From contig NC_081413.1 in assembly GCF_030272615.1 (NCBI RefSeq), forward strand, positions 101,222,239-101,286,238: a stretch of DNA of 64,000 nt, in the 5' to 3' direction. This DNA comes from Cryptomeria japonica (Eukaryota > Streptophyta > Pinopsida > Cupressales > Cupressaceae). The notes under the pieces were generated by a model. It was not told the DNA's origin, made no database searches, and saw nothing but the letters and a program-made list of their open reading frames with translations. Below, in pieces: positions 1 to 13,600 of the stretch; position 1 is the first letter of the stretch, and each line of letters begins with the position of its first letter. A program made the position numbers and the translations under genes.

Positions 1-852
1 AGATCATGTCGGAAAGAGGAAACCCTAACCGCTTCGAAGTTTGAATTGCTTTCTGGCGGGAAATCACGGGATAAGCGATGAGAGCTAAAGATAGAATGTG
101 ATGATACTGCTAAGGAAGTGAGAAGAAGAGAGAGTGAGCAAGGAGAGGGATTTGCTATGCCATAGAAAAGAGTTTTTAAGAAAGCAACAGTGTGTGTGAG
201 CAAGCATACCGGTGAGAGGATTCTACCGACATAACTATAGTCTTGCAGCTGAGCCTAACCGACAAAGTATGGTAGAGCGGGCAGCATCCAAGAGTGACAT
301 AGTGTGTTGAGAGATTGTGTGAGAGAAGGAGAGAAATACAACAGAGGACGAGAATCAAAGGAAGTAATCTCACAACCGGTAGTTTGAGATTCAGTGGAGG
401 AGAAAAGACTGTCACCCGACAGAGAGTTATTTGATCAAAGAGTTGCAAAATTCATTTGCAACAAGAAGCCTAAATTGCATTTAGTATTTCAATATACATC
501 GCCAAGTTGAAGCTTGGTGCAGGGTTGGTGCCCTAAAAGTGCAGGGGTTGGTGCTCCTTGGGTTGGTGCCCTAAATCTTTGTAAGTCAGTGTTTTACCTG
601 TGAGGCTGGATTGGAGTAGTAGTCTCTAGCAACTTTTCTCATTGAGGTTTTTCCCATATTGGGTTTTCCTCGTAAATCTGGTGTTGTGAGTTACTTTTGT
701 GTGAATGATCTCTTTGGTCTTTCTTCTTGTATTATTGGTATGACTGTTTAGTGGTTAAGTGAATAACTGCTATTCTGAAGTTAGATTAGAAAGAGGAAAA
801 AGGTTTGAAACCATTGATTCACCCCCCTCTCAGTGGTATTCTGTGTTCAACA
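1..852 (+). mobile_element. Right portion of a Copia-type LTR
   Basis: The LTR is cut by the window edge and ends in CAACA at 848-852. It carries the paired blocks GAGGTTTTTCCC and GGGTTTTCCTC (644-672) and a CCCCCCTCTCAGTGG block near 820, both shared with the LTRs of the element at 56341-63761. Direct repeats of GGTTGGTGCCCTAAA lie at about 525-575. No tRNA primer site follows 852, so this is a 3' LTR or a solo LTR. The family assignment rests on these shared blocks. Confidence 0.7.
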
Positions 853-2292
853 GATTTATGACCCCATCCAACTCAGTGCACAAATTTGATGTCTAACTGA
901 GTTGGATGCACAAGGGAGCAGAAAGTGATTATTGTTCTAAATAGAGCTATTGATCCCCCAAAAACAATCCAAGCTGTTGTTAACAACAGTGGAGCTGTTT
1001 GTTAACACTTCTATAGTAGTGGAGAGTATCACTGGCAGTATGCCCAGATGTCTTCATGGCAATTGAATTTGTGTGACATGCCTCTTTAGTTTTTTGCCTC
1101 TGGTACTTCCTTGAATATTGTTTGACTTTCACCTATTGACATAAGTAAAGGTTATTGATCTTTCAAGTTAGATTGTTGAACCTTGGTTACAGTTAACATG
1201 TTAAGGGAAATTATAAATAGATCATTATCCTTTAACAACACTAAAACCAAAAAAAGATGGGGGTACACACATTCACACACAAACATAGCACACAAAGTTT
1301 CCCATGCTTAATTATTTTCATTTATTAAATTTCTCAATCAATAGTACATTCTCCATTATAATGACTTTATACATTCTTCATAAGTTTAAGCATTCACTCT
1401 TTATCTCTTCTGCACATATTACTTTCAATTCTCTATCTTCTCGCTCTATCTTCTATGTTACTCATCCTCTACATGTTACATGCATAACTGACATGAATTA
1501 TGCCTTAATACAATTACAAACAAAGGACATGTCCATTCTTCATTGGTTGCCTCCTCATATGCCTTGTCACCTTGGGTGTTACCATGCAGGTCTTCATGCT
1601 GTAAACTTTGTTTAGTCTTTTGCAGCAGGTATCTATTGTTGCAATACTGGTGGATCCTCTGTGGTAACTTATGATCCTTACAACCTTGTGAAGAACCTTG
1701 TCTTCATTATTCTGAATTTGAACATTTGTCTTCTTCTCGACACATATAAATGAACCTAGATCTCTCAAAGGCAAATTGTTGGCAGGTCAACTCTCAAATT
1801 TTGACCAGTTCCTCAAAACTTCAAAATTGTAGAAGGATTTTTGTCGTGCTAATGCAAGGGAAGGATGCTTTTGTTCTTCTGAATCAACATCTCTGAGAAA
1901 ATTCACCAACTTTTTAGCAAATTCTCAAGTTGTGATAGGTGCGTTCTGGTTTCAGCTATTTCTATAGTATCTTTGAGTGTATTATGCACTCCTTTTTCTT
2001 TAAATCCCTTATAATATTTCTGATATATTGTTAGGGTATTTCTATCTATTTCAACTATTGGTTTGCCACATTCTCAGGCTCATCCATCTTACCAATGGTG
2101 GTAACTTGTGCTACTTGATTTTCTTATGCTCCACTTGATGAGCCAATAATTGCTCCATTCTTCTTATATTGCACCTTGTTCAACATCATATTGTGCCAAT
2201 GTTGTTTACAACTGTTGCTTCGATCATCTAACTCTTTCTTTGCTTTAGTTGTTCTATCCACACAACTTAGAGAATAGGCAAAGTAGGTTGTG
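853..2292. other. No recognisable feature
   Basis: AT-rich non-coding sequence. ORFs here are short and show no motif. If the esterase gene's 5' exon lies left of the window, this stretch is intronic. Confidence 0.5.
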
Positions 2293-3075
2293 GTACCTGT
2301 TGTGACGTTTTCACACATCGCCCCATTGCAAATGGAGACCCCCTACTTTTTAAGCCATTCCGGTCTTTTGGCTTTGTTTTTTTGGGTCTTTTCGCATCAG
2401 TTTTGTCAGTCTATCTGCTTTGCAAGTGTTTTGAGGGCCATATTGGTCATGTCTGCCTTTCGTTTGAGCAAATTCGGCTAAGTCTAGGACTCGTTTTGTG
2501 AATTTTAGGGTTTTTGCCTTCTGTCTTAGATTTAGGGGTTTCTATTAGGGTTTTGGGAAAATTGAAATTACAACTGGAATCAGGACCCTTCAAGGAACCT
2601 CCTAGTAAAATTTGAGCCCAAACGGAGCAACTCTATTTTTAGAAAGTCCCTATTTTTTAGGGATTTTTCTGGGTCTCGGAATGTCGTCATTTTGCCAAAA
2701 ATCAAACTTACTATTTTTAGTAATTTCTATTTTTAGTAAGTTTCTATTTATAGTAAGTCATTCCTGCACCTTGTCTAGGGGTCTAACGTTGACACTTTGA
2801 AGGTTTCTATTTTTGGAAAGTTAGTATTGGTAGGGTTAGTCAGACAAGGCGACAACGATCAGACGTTCACGAACATTTCTAATTCCGGAAAGTCAGACGA
2901 CAGACAGAGAAAGCCAGAAATTGATCAAGTGCTGGAAGCCTACGCCTAAAATGGAAAGCTCAGGAATTCACCCACGTTCAGGAAGTCATTCCAAAATTGC
3001 AAAAGGGTCAAATTATCCTAAGTCTGGAAAGTTGAACTAGAAAAATTCCATGAATCCATGGCAGAGTGAAAATAG

Positions 3076-3606
3076 GGCCCAAGGATGCACTTGAGCACCA
3101 AAATGGAGAAGGCAAGGATAAGCGGACAAATTTCATGAATCCTTGGCCCATGGGAAAATCCGCCCAAATGTGGACTTGGGCACCAAAATGGAGAAGGCAA
3201 GGATAAGCGGACAAATTTCATGAATCCTTGGCCTATGAGAAAATCTGCCCAGATGTGGATTTGGGCGCCAAAATGGAGAAGGCAAGGATAAGCGGACAAA
3301 TTTCATGAATCCTTGGCCCATGGGAAAATCCGCCCAAATGTGGACTTGGGCATCAAAATGGAGGAGGCAAGGATAAATGAAAAAATTTCATGAATCCTCC
3401 ATAGGGGTGAAAATCCGCCCAACTGTGGACTTGGGCGCCAAAATGAGGGTCTCAAGGATTCACAAAAAATTCCATGAATCCTTCACATAGTGAAAATTCC
3501 GCCCCGGGAAGTGATTGGGCGCTAGAATGGAGAAGGCAAAGAGAAATGGATAAATTGTGAGAATCCACCACCTATGTAGAATTCCGCCCTAACACCCGGG
3601 AGGGCG
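3076..3606 (+). repeat. 85-bp tandem array with hairpin core (7 units)
   Basis: Left stems start at 3076, 3161, 3246, 3331, 3416, 3500 and 3585, a period of 84-85 bp. Each unit has a 6-bp stem, typically CGCCCA pairing TGGGCG, around a 10-nt loop. Several units lose a CpG to TG or CA. The unit at 3585 has CGCCCT with AGGGCG, a paired change that keeps the stem. Surrounding unit sequence (TTTCATGAATCC, AAAATGGAGAAGGC) is also conserved. Confidence 0.85.
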
Positions 3607-4547
3607 CCAAATAGCAAGAGCCATGGAGAAAGTGAAAAAATGAAAATTCCTTCCTCAGGGAAGAATTGCGCCCAAGAAGAAGAAATTCCAGGAAAGGTGA
3701 AAATTTGGCTGTGTGTCGGAAATTCCTTCCTTCAGGACAGAATTCCAAGAAAGGTGAAAAATTGACCAAGTGTTTGAAATTTCTTCCTTTAGGACATAGT
3801 TCTTGGAAATCATGAAAATTGTCTAAGGCATGAAGAATTTCCTTCCTCAGGGTAAGGAACAAATTTCTTTCGAAAGGAGAATTTCCTTCACGACAGAAAT
3901 CACACCCAAGGATGAATTGAAGATAAAATTCCTAAGGCAAGGAAGGAATCAGGGATGAACTGAACAAGAAATTTCCCCCTCGGGAAAAATTTGAAAAATC
4001 CATTTTTAAGGCTCAAATGACCTCCAAATCTAGAAATTTTTGAAGATATGGATACGTGAGAGAATTCTCTCTTTCCTGGACCAAAACCCTAAAATTGTGG
4101 AAATTCCTAAAAAATAGGAGATGGTGGAGAATTGTTGAAAATCTCCTCCAGAGCAGGGAGAGTTCAAGAAACTTCAAAAAAAATTCTTCATGGATCAAAT
4201 TCTTCTCTTCTAAAGTTTTCTCTCTCCAAGGTTTTCTCGCCAAGTGGCAGCCCGATCATTGCATGTTGAATTTATGTCAGATTCTTTTGCATGCAGCCGC
4301 CGCATGTGGAAATGATGGAGCATTTATGACATAATGGGGTGATTTTTGCATGGATCAACATTCATTGCTTAGTGGGCACTTTTGAATATAATGGTTAATT
4401 AATGCTTTATGGGCGCCATTTCTGGCAGGATTGTAATTAATTATATATGGGCATGATGGGTTATTAATTACCGATTCCCACCTTGTTGCACCTTGAGTGG
4501 GAATCTTCTGGGGTGAACCCTAATTAGGGTTTGCATGGCCCGAGGCC

Positions 4548-4556
4548 TATATAAAG
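4548..4556 (+). promoter_or_regulatory. TATA box of element A
   Basis: TATATAAAG, just downstream of CCCTAATTAGGGTTT and 0.8 kb before the LTR end, where a U3/R promoter would be expected. Confidence 0.6.
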
Positions 4557-5564
4557 GGGTGACCCCCTCATTTGTAAAGAGGAGGGAGCTTTGTATGAAA
4601 TTGTTGCGATAAGTTTTGAGATAATAACATTGAAACATTGTTCTCTGATGGTGTCCACTTAAGTTATTTTTTTAAAGCTTGCATGGTTTCACCTTCCTCA
4701 CTTAGAGTAGAAGTAGTATAGTGCTTTGATTTCAATGGAGAATGTAATGGTGTTTGATGAATTTCCATGGTTCATACTTTTTGCATCTTGCTGATTGTAA
4801 GTTGCAGTGTAAAGTTAGCCTGAGCCACTAAACTTGTACTAAGTTTGGTTGTGGATAGTCGTTTGGATTGTGCCGTTTTGGGTATTCAAATGCACTTTCT
4901 CAATATGAAAATTCTTCAACATCCTCAGAAGATCGCACCGGTTCTTGCGAGTTGTAGTTGATCTTGGCGAAGCAAAGCTTGGTTTATTTGGAATTTGTCC
5001 ACCAAAGCACTATTCATTGTTATCACTGCCCTTATGAGTAGATTTAGATCCTTCTAAACCCTTTACCTTTTACTTTCAGTTCATTTTAGTCCGTTCGAAG
5101 CAGCAGCATCGCAGAATTGTCATATCCGATGATGGAGTTCCAGCCACCACAAAGAAGTGAAAGAATGATGCAAACGTAAGGCCTCTTGGATTACCAACAA
5201 TCACATTAGCCAACTGAGTCACATCCGTAGCATAAAGGAACCTTGGAGTCGATTGTTTGAACTTCTTGCAATCTTAGCATGCAATCGCACTTTGATCAAG
5301 AGAGAGTGAAGTGACTATTAGGCAACTTTATTCTGTGTTCGACGCTCTCATAAAAAACATGTCAACAGTACCCTTTTTGGTATGGAATCTCCCAATCTCT
5401 TCCTTCACCTTTTGTCGTTGTGCAGTAAGCTATGATGGAAGTGGGATCATTTATTTTACTTGATAGACTCTCATGGCCTCTTCATTGATCTTTATTTGTT
5501 GCTTGTTTGAAGATCACATATGAACCAACAACTTTTGTATTATATCCTAGAGTTTTCTCTCAAT

Positions 5565-6530
5565 GGGCTGGCTTGGGCCAAGATCATAGAGAGGCTTGGC
5601 CTGTTTAATGTTCCTTATGATTTTCCTTACTACTTCCAGTACCATGCATTTGCTCACCCAATTTGATCTTGAAATTTTGATGGACATTCCCCAAGGTTTG
5701 TTTCTGGAATGGGGTTTAACTTTCTTAAGTCAACCTGCTGTTTGTTTAATCATCCTTTTGGCAATTATGATAAAAAGGCATCTTTATGTTGTTTGTAAAG
5801 GAGGGTCCTTATCTTTCCTAGGGGACTTTACAGTGTCTCCGTGGTGGTTGTTGCTAATGAAGTATCCTATGGTCATGTACTTGTCACTTTGTGGTCCTTT
5901 TGTATTTGTTTCTCCTTTTCCTTAACCTCTATTTGATTTTGTGCCTGTTTTACCTTATTCTTACCCTCATTTTGCACTTCTTCCGCCTTTCTCCTATTTT
6001 CCTCTTCTTTACTTTTCCTTCCGTCCTCCCTTTTCTCATTTTTTTTCCTCCAATATTTTCTTTTTGCTTATGGGCAGGCTTGGGCCAAGATGATATAGAG
6101 GCTTGGTTTGCTCAATGTTCCTTGTGGTTTTACTTACTACTTATAGTTCTATGCATTTACTCAGCCATTTTGATGTATATCTCCCAAGGTTTGTTTCTGG
6201 ATTGGGGTAACTTTCTTATTTCAACCTTTTGTCTTGTTGTTGTTTGTTTAATCATCCTCGTGGTGATTGCGATCAAAGAGACATCTTAATGTTGTTTGGG
6301 AAGGAGGGTTCTTATCTCTCCTAGGGAACCCTATGGTGTCTTCATGGTGGTTGTAGCAAATTAAGTATCCCATGCTCATGCACTTGTCTCTTTGTGGCCC
6401 TTTTGCATTTGTTTCTCCTTTTCCTCAACCTATATTTGATTTTGTGCCTTCCTTTTCCTTCCTTCCCCCCTTCTCTCAGTTTTTTTCTCCAATCTTTTCT
6501 TTTCACTTTTTACTACTGGTTGTTGTGCTC
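5565..6530 (+). repeat. Tandem duplication, unit about 506 bp
   Basis: The segment beginning GGCTTGGGCCAAGAT near 5571 recurs near 6078. Aligned landmarks include CCCAAGGTTTGTTTCTGGA, TGTTTGTTTAATCATCCT and TTTGTATTTGTTTCTCC or its close variant. Both copies run into a CT-rich tract. The hydrophobic ORFs here are readings of pyrimidine-rich DNA. Confidence 0.75.
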
Positions 6531-7550
6531 TTTCCAGTATTTTTGATATGCAGCTTACTGAGCTAACTCTGTTTTCTCCTTTGCTCTCCTCTCTATTGTT
6601 TCCTTTTTGGAGTGTTTTCTAGGAAATGAGAGTTGTTACTTTGTCTCCCTTTTAAGCTTTTTTCTTTGTTTTTTAAATTCTCTATCTGGTGCTTCTCTGT
6701 TCCATTTAGCTTTTTCTTTGTTCCCTTTTGTATTTTGTGCTTCTTTCGAAAGGGAGTTCATGCTTCCTATGACTTCCTATAACTAAATCCATCTCTTTGC
6801 TCATGTTGTGTTGTTACTTATTTGTTGGGTATCACTTTGGCTAAACTACTAATTTTCTTTTGTACAACTTGAGCACAAAATACAGAAGGGAACAAATTCT
6901 GTATATTCAATTCCAATTTTGGTAGGATTAGGGATAATTATACTTACATTTATGATTCTTAGTTAGCTTTGGGGTGGACAGAACATGCCTAATTTGGTAA
7001 GAAGTCATAGCTCTCACATAAATATCCTATCTGGTATGGAGTTTAACATCTATTGTTATGTTGATAATCCTTAAGATCCCCTCTTAATCCTTGTAATAAA
7101 TAATAGTTATGTAAGAATCTGATCTTAATGAGGCAAACAAATTATTGTGTGCATGCTTTCTTAAATAAACATATAAAGACACAGTTTGTTATTTTCTTTA
7201 TGTTTTAGGGATATTTGATTTGTTTTCTCTCTTGATAATATTTTATCACTGCAATTGCTCAGGATTTTGTGTCTAAAGAATTCTCAGTATCCAGCTTTTT
7301 AATTTATGTTGGCAGCTCAATATGGTAGACATCTTTTTTGTTTATGACAACATGGGTTGGAGGTTATAATGAACGGTAGTGTAGTATGCTTCTAGAGAAA
7401 TCTTCACGTGCATGTAATGGTTTATTCATTATAACGAATAGAACTTGCCACAGTTGGGCTTTATTTGCAATACATTCTTCTATTGAATTTTCATGACAAT
7501 GAAAAAATTCATTCGAAAAGGATAGAATTCACTTGGAAAAGTTCTTGCAG
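6531..7550. other. Intron sequence before the first visible esterase exon
   Basis: No coding or mobile feature was recognised. It ends at the acceptor TTCTTGCAG (7542-7550). The missing N-terminal esterase exon was looked for and not found between 853 and 7550. Confidence 0.55.
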
Positions 7551-7621
7551 GCAGTGAGCGGAATGCATCAACATTGACTTTTGATGGGGTTGATCGGATG
7601 GGTGTTCGTTTAGCTGAAGAA
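7551..7621 (+). CDS. Esterase exon (first visible)
   Basis: Begins with two bases of a split codon and encodes SERNASTLTFDGVDRMGVRL plus AEE. The acceptor is TTGCAG and the donor GTGAGA at 7622. The TFDGVDRMG segment precedes the nucleophile elbow in this family. Confidence 0.88.
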
Positions 7622-10600
7622 GTGAGATGCCTCTCATATCAAGAATGTTTAAAATTGTTGTATTATTACTATCATAATTTCCTTGTTACCATATTAGCAA
7701 CAAATGGTTTTTTACATTGGTATCATGTTATTCTAGTGTATTTGTATTTTAGAGTTGGATGTAATTTTTATTAAATGGTAGAACTGTTGGTATCAATGGC
7801 ATTTGCTGAATTTGTGACATGGATCCTACAAATTACAGGTTAAGTCAATCATAGAGAATAAACCTGGACTTAAAAAGATATCATTTGTTGCTCACTCTCT
7901 GGGTGGCTTGGTAGCAAGGTATGCTATTGGGATACTATATGAGCCACCTTTGCAAAGTGATTATGGAGTGCAAAACGGTGGTGATTCAGATTTAATTGAT
8001 TCCAACGCCAATCATAATGTGAAAGAAGAGTTGAAGGGTAAAATTGCTGGTTTGGAGCCTATAAATTTTATAACTTTTGCAACACCTCACCTGGGGTCCA
8101 GGGGACATAAGCAGGTAATTGTGATTTGGTGCACATCTTTTGTCTTTAAATATTTCAATTGATTATACTGTATTTGAAATTTTGAAGTTCTAATGTACTT
8201 TTAAATTAGAAATTTATTTTTCTTACTTTTATGATCTTGTCACTGATTATTATATGACAAATAATATTTGTATGTAAATTCTAGCCTAATCTTCTGTATG
8301 CTTGCTAAACATAACTAAATTAGAATCAACTATCAGCAGCCTTGGTTTTGTATGTGTTTCTTACCAAGAATCATTGTGAAATTATTTAGGGATTCACTGT
8401 CTTTTATTGTAGTCATGGTAAAGCTTATGACATCTTCTACTTTGATTTTATAAAATTAGAGAATGATTGGGAAGGTTGCATGCCATAATGAAGATTGAAA
8501 CTTGGCTGCAACCTCATTGCTTCTAGAATCTATATGATGTTTGTTCTCTTGCAGTTCTCATGTATTCCTTGAGAACTTACTGTTAAATTCGTGCCCTAGA
8601 TCAGTAATCAGATTTGTAACATTTAATTATGCCCTTGTTTATTAATCAGATTTGTAACATTTGATTATGCCCTAGTTTATTAATTAGATTTGTAATTTAG
8701 TAAACTATAATCAAGTAAACTCAAGAATGAAACAAGGAACCAAGAGACAAACACACATACCCTGGGAAAACCTCCAAGGAGGAAAAACCCAGCATTAAAG
8801 ACCCACAGGTCAGATTGTGTATTCACTCTTATTGCACAAATACAATACTTAGCTTGCTTTCTGAATCTGATCTTTATATATCAGATCTGCCCTTTTTACA
8901 TGCTTCAAGACTGCACCAAAATGCCCTATATCCTCTTGAATAAGTTCGCCCAATCCTTGGACAAGTTTGCACAATCCTTGGATAAGTTCGCACAACCTTC
9001 TTTAGTGATTTCGCACCTCTTGTTTGCAGAGCTAATTCGCTGATTTCATGCATGGATGACTGAATTGTATTTGTATTTGCAATTTAACCTTTATTTATAT
9101 GGGTCTTTAACCCATATATCCTAGGTCGGCTTTAGTCCCTTTTGGCGCCAATTTGTGGCGTGTTGCTTTGAGTGAGGTGTGGAGGATGGGCCCGGACTTG
9201 TCTTGGGGGGCACGCTACCCCTTTAAGATAGGACCCAGTCCTAAATGGGTTCGGATGTTGCCTTAAGGCAATCTGAACCCATCTTCCCTAGTTATAAACA
9301 ACACTTACTACCAAGTTGGATCACTGGAAAAACATTTTTCAAAAGTTGGTCCTTACTCAAGGAAACATCATTCTAAGTCATCCCTTGTCAAGTTTATGAG
9401 TAATAGAAAATGCGCCATATTCCAAAGCATGAAAGAAATTATCACAAATGCTATTTAATCTTTTCTAACTTGATTCTAATCAAAGCTTTGGAGCAAAGGT
9501 TTCATCGAATAAAAAAAGTACTAGAGGTTGATAAAACCATCTTGCATGTTGGTATGTTCCCATTGCCTGACAGATGTTTCCTGTATAAATAACTAAGAGT
9601 TCACTCAAGTATCCTTTTCTGTGTAAGAAAATGAAAAGGCCAAGATATGATGCTAATCACCATTACATAAGAAATACACTGCTCAAGATCGTATCTTATG
9701 AAAGATAAGAATAGTACAGCAAATGCCACATTCCAAAGAATGAAAGAAGAGATTGTAATTTTTAGTTGTAATTCAAATTTTTTCTAGTTGAAGATTTGGA
9801 GGAAAAGCATCATTGAATTGAAAAAGTTGTAGATATTGATAAACCATCTTGAGCTTTGCCATGTGGGTTCCCATTATTTGATAAATGTTTCCTGTCTAAA
9901 GAAAGCTGAGTTCACCTAAGTAATTTTTTGTGTGGAAAAATGAAGGCTGAGATATGATGCTTAGCACTATTACATATGGTTTTCATGCAACTTTTATCAA
10001 TGAATCTAGCTAAAAATTTATATTTCAAAAGTAAAGGTTCAAAAAGTTCTTTATGGAGCAAAATAAAAAAGACCAATGGAAGCTAATACACTTGGTAACA
10101 TAGAAGTACTTTTTGTACCTCATATATAGAATGTTGACATAAGCTGGTAACTGTAGTTATATAGTGGACAAGATATTCTTCTTTAGAAACCTTGTCATTC
10201 TCATAGACAAGTTTTGATCCCACATTGCGGTTTTCTATTTAGACACCTCACAATCTATGTCTTTTATAATTGGTTGTTCTACTAGTGATTGGCCATTTTC
10301 AAGTGTTTTGTCTGATATATGCCTTAAGTGCTTTATACGCATGCACTGAAAATGATTATTGCACATCAAAAGTTTCTATTATTTTTCCTAAGCTGATCTT
10401 GAAAATGTTTTATAAGAGCAACATTTTGATGACTTCAAATTTGAATTTAACTTCTGAAACTAGAGTCTTCATTTGAAGTTTGAAGTTTAAAGTATTTCTT
10501 TCTTTTCTTTGATCACTTCCTTATCTGTGGTAACTTCTGATGCCATGATTGAGCGATATCTCCTTTGTCAAAGTCATTCAAGACTTGTAACTGGCTTCAA

Positions 10601-13600
10601 CTGTTGGGGTAAACCATACCTAGCGAGTTGGATGTGGTATTTTACCAAATTTATATACTTTATAGCTTGTCTTGGGGATTTGAACCTAGTGCACTGTTAT
10701 GAGAGTCCCCATTCTGTTTTAGTTCTATCTGCACCTGTGGGTGAGTTTTTGTACATTGAAATAGTGGCAGTGCCACTTGTGTTCTGGAGTTAACCTTTCA
10801 GATCCTAGCAGCAACTTCAATTGCATTCTCCATCACTACGTGATCACATTCGAAAGTGCTGTGATTCTACCAAGTGGAGGAACAGTCATACCCCCAGCAC
10901 TGTTTACTTCCAAGAGATTTAAGGTTGCTTTGCATGATAATTCTTATTTTTAAAGAGTTATCTTGGCAGCCTGTCCTCTTCTCTCCATCATTGGTGCTAT
11001 GCAATCGCCCATATCGACACCATGTGTAGGGTGTTGAGTAACAGTATCAATAGAAAGCACAATTAGATGAAAATAAAAAAATACAAAGGTGTCTGTACAG
11101 CCAAAAGATGTCTTGCATCTGCGAAAATATAGCAGTAATGGAGGAAATCACTCCAGAATATCTCCAAGAGGATTTTGAATGGATATTAGTAATTGGTGAT
11201 TGCATGTAGAGAGGTTAAACATTTGCTTAGAGCAAAAAGGTTGTTTAAAAGTATGCTAACCAACGACTAATTATATTGAACCAAATGTCTTGGGGGGCAT
11301 TTCCCCACCAAATATAATGGCTAGAGAGCTACAAAAATACAATTTTGACTAAATTGCAAAATACGAGCTTAAGAGAATATAATTTTCTGTAAATAATCAT
11401 GTTCTCAACTTTGTCACATCTGAATAAATATTGGGTTTACGAGAAAAGAGGCCTACTAAATCTGTGATAGGCACACAACAAAGGGGGGTTTATGAGGAAC
11501 TGTTAAAACTTAAGACATTTGCTTCTGTATCAGCTATACCTTTTTTCTCTCTTCCTCTACTCTGCCATAAACCCTTCAACTCAAGTAGGTTGCCCAAATT
11601 TCTTTGGGATTTCTGAGGGTTATTTTATCATTAGGTGATCATTTGTCTACCCAGAACACATAGGTGTTCTTTTGTGGCTCCCATGCTCTAATCACGTTGC
11701 AGATAACACCTTCATAGGGTAGGTATATGGTATCTAGACCATATATCCTAGCCCTATTTTTTCTTTCTTTTTCCTCTCATGTTACCAATACCTTATCAGC
11801 AGAGATGCCAGATACTCCCGCCTTTTTGCCTAGCTACACACATCCATATATCAGATACTGGATACTGCAAAAATTATCTGGTCCATATGTCATATGCCTG
11901 GATACTGCATTTGGATGTATGCTAATACAAGCTTATATCTGGGCCATATTTAATATGTATGGATACTTTACCATGCCATCCAGAGCCATATCTGGTTTCG
12001 GATTATAAACATAAAAATAAAAATAAAAATGAAACATTAATAACTTGCTCTCTCTCTCTCTCTCTTGAAAAAGGATCTTAACAAAATAAAAATATAATAC
12101 AACTGTAATATTTATATGTATTGTTCTATCACTTTATGTATAAAATTTAAATAGATATCCTCATTTTTGTAGCTGGTTCATACATTCATATCCATATTAC
12201 ATGGTCTTGAAATTTTTCCATATCCATTGCAGACACCACATCCATTTCGATGCCACTCTGCTTGTTAGATTAAAATATCCCCTGATTTTAACTTCTGCTA
12301 CTCCAAAACTGTTGCCCCAGGATAGATCTAACTTCACATTGCAAGCCGGAGCAAAAAATTCCAAAGATTAGAGAAAAGCAGAGGTCAAACTATTGACATG
12401 GGACTGAAGGTAAAATTCTTCACTGTGCTATTTAAACTGATAGTCATATAAAAAATCAAATCTGAGCAAGGATAGCCCTTATGGGAATACTTTCAAAATT
12501 CATACCAATGTCCTGATTGCAGTAAAGTCCAAGCCAGCTCAAGCCATGTCTTCATAGAGCTCTGACCTTAGGTAAAATTCATAGAGATTAACGATCAACA
12601 CTGTAATATTCAAATTGATTATACTTAAAAAGTACAAAATGTCAATTCATTGAATCATAGAGATCTGTTAAGGATCTGTTACCGGTTTTATTTATTGCCT
12701 GAATCCTTTGCAGAATATGTATGGGTCTCTCTCTCTCCCAATGAACTGTGGTAAATACAGGAACAGTATGTGGGACAGTGGGAGTATCACCAACAAGGTG
12801 CTTTCCCTCTGCGTTCGAGAGGGGCAGCTTCATAGGATAGGGGTTTTGTATCATTTATTCTTTACCAGAAAGTTCAAAAGGAACAGGAAAGTGAAAGAAT
12901 GAGAAAAGATGATAAGACAGAAGAAACACTAGGTGGACTAAATGTGCAGAGGGACACCTAGATAGCTCAGGCAAAAGGAAAGTATTGTGCATCTGAAACC
13001 CTCCTTTTTAATGTCAACAGAAATGTTTGAATGATTTATGCAATGGAACAATTAAAATCTCATAGAAACACAGAGTATTTATAGATGAGATTCAGCAACA
13101 TGCTGGTGATACAAAGATCCACCTTTCAAACCTTAGCATCAGAAATTGCGAAAGTGAGAGAAAATAGGACAGGCAACAAATATGATTTACTGGGTACGCA
13201 CTTGACAAGTTGAAATTCAGATTTTGTAAAAGAAAAGTTGTCACATCAATTCATGTGTCAGTAACTACATTTCATTGACATTAATACAAATATAAAAAAA
13301 AGTAGCATCATCCTAATTTTTGATATAAATTTAAAAATTCTGGCAGCTACTGGAGAGTTTTCAACTTCTTAAACCTGATTTGTTGTATGACAGTATCATT
13401 TTTTTCTAGCAGTAAAAAAATGAGATACATTAAATAAATATCATTAAGAACAAAGATGAACATAACCTGAAAGTGCACCCTTTCAATGACTTAAAGTACA
13501 TAAATGAGACTTCTCTAGACATATTTACCATCATAACCTGATGATGAGTCCATTGGACCAACTGATGACCCATGAGGTTTAATTGGTAAGTTGGGATGTC

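Larger units (their letters stand above)
2298..5367 (+). mobile_element. Element A: 3.07-kb solo giant LTR
   Basis: Begins TGTTG and ends CAACA, and is flanked by the identical pentamer GTACC (2293-2297 and 5368-5372), a classic LTR-integrase target duplication. There is no primer site, coding region or second LTR, so a solo LTR is the simplest reading. The order is: a left end resembling element B (TCACACATCGCCCC near 2310), an 85-bp hairpin repeat array, a CCCTAATTAGGGTTT block, a TATA box at 4548, then a U5-like tail sharing landmarks with the end of element B (CTTGCTGATTGTA, AGAAGATCGCA, GTAAGGCC). The strand is inferred from the TATA box and from element B. Confidence 0.88.

Noticed and set aside
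3008-3321. Overlapping minus-strand ORFs with repeated peptides (CLLHFGAQ and similar)
   Set aside because: They are antisense readings of the 85-bp repeat; the peptide repeats simply follow the DNA repeat.
5596-6566. Hydrophobic ORFs resembling membrane proteins
   Set aside because: They come from CT-rich DNA within a 506-bp tandem duplication; there is no start context, conserved motif or splice structure.
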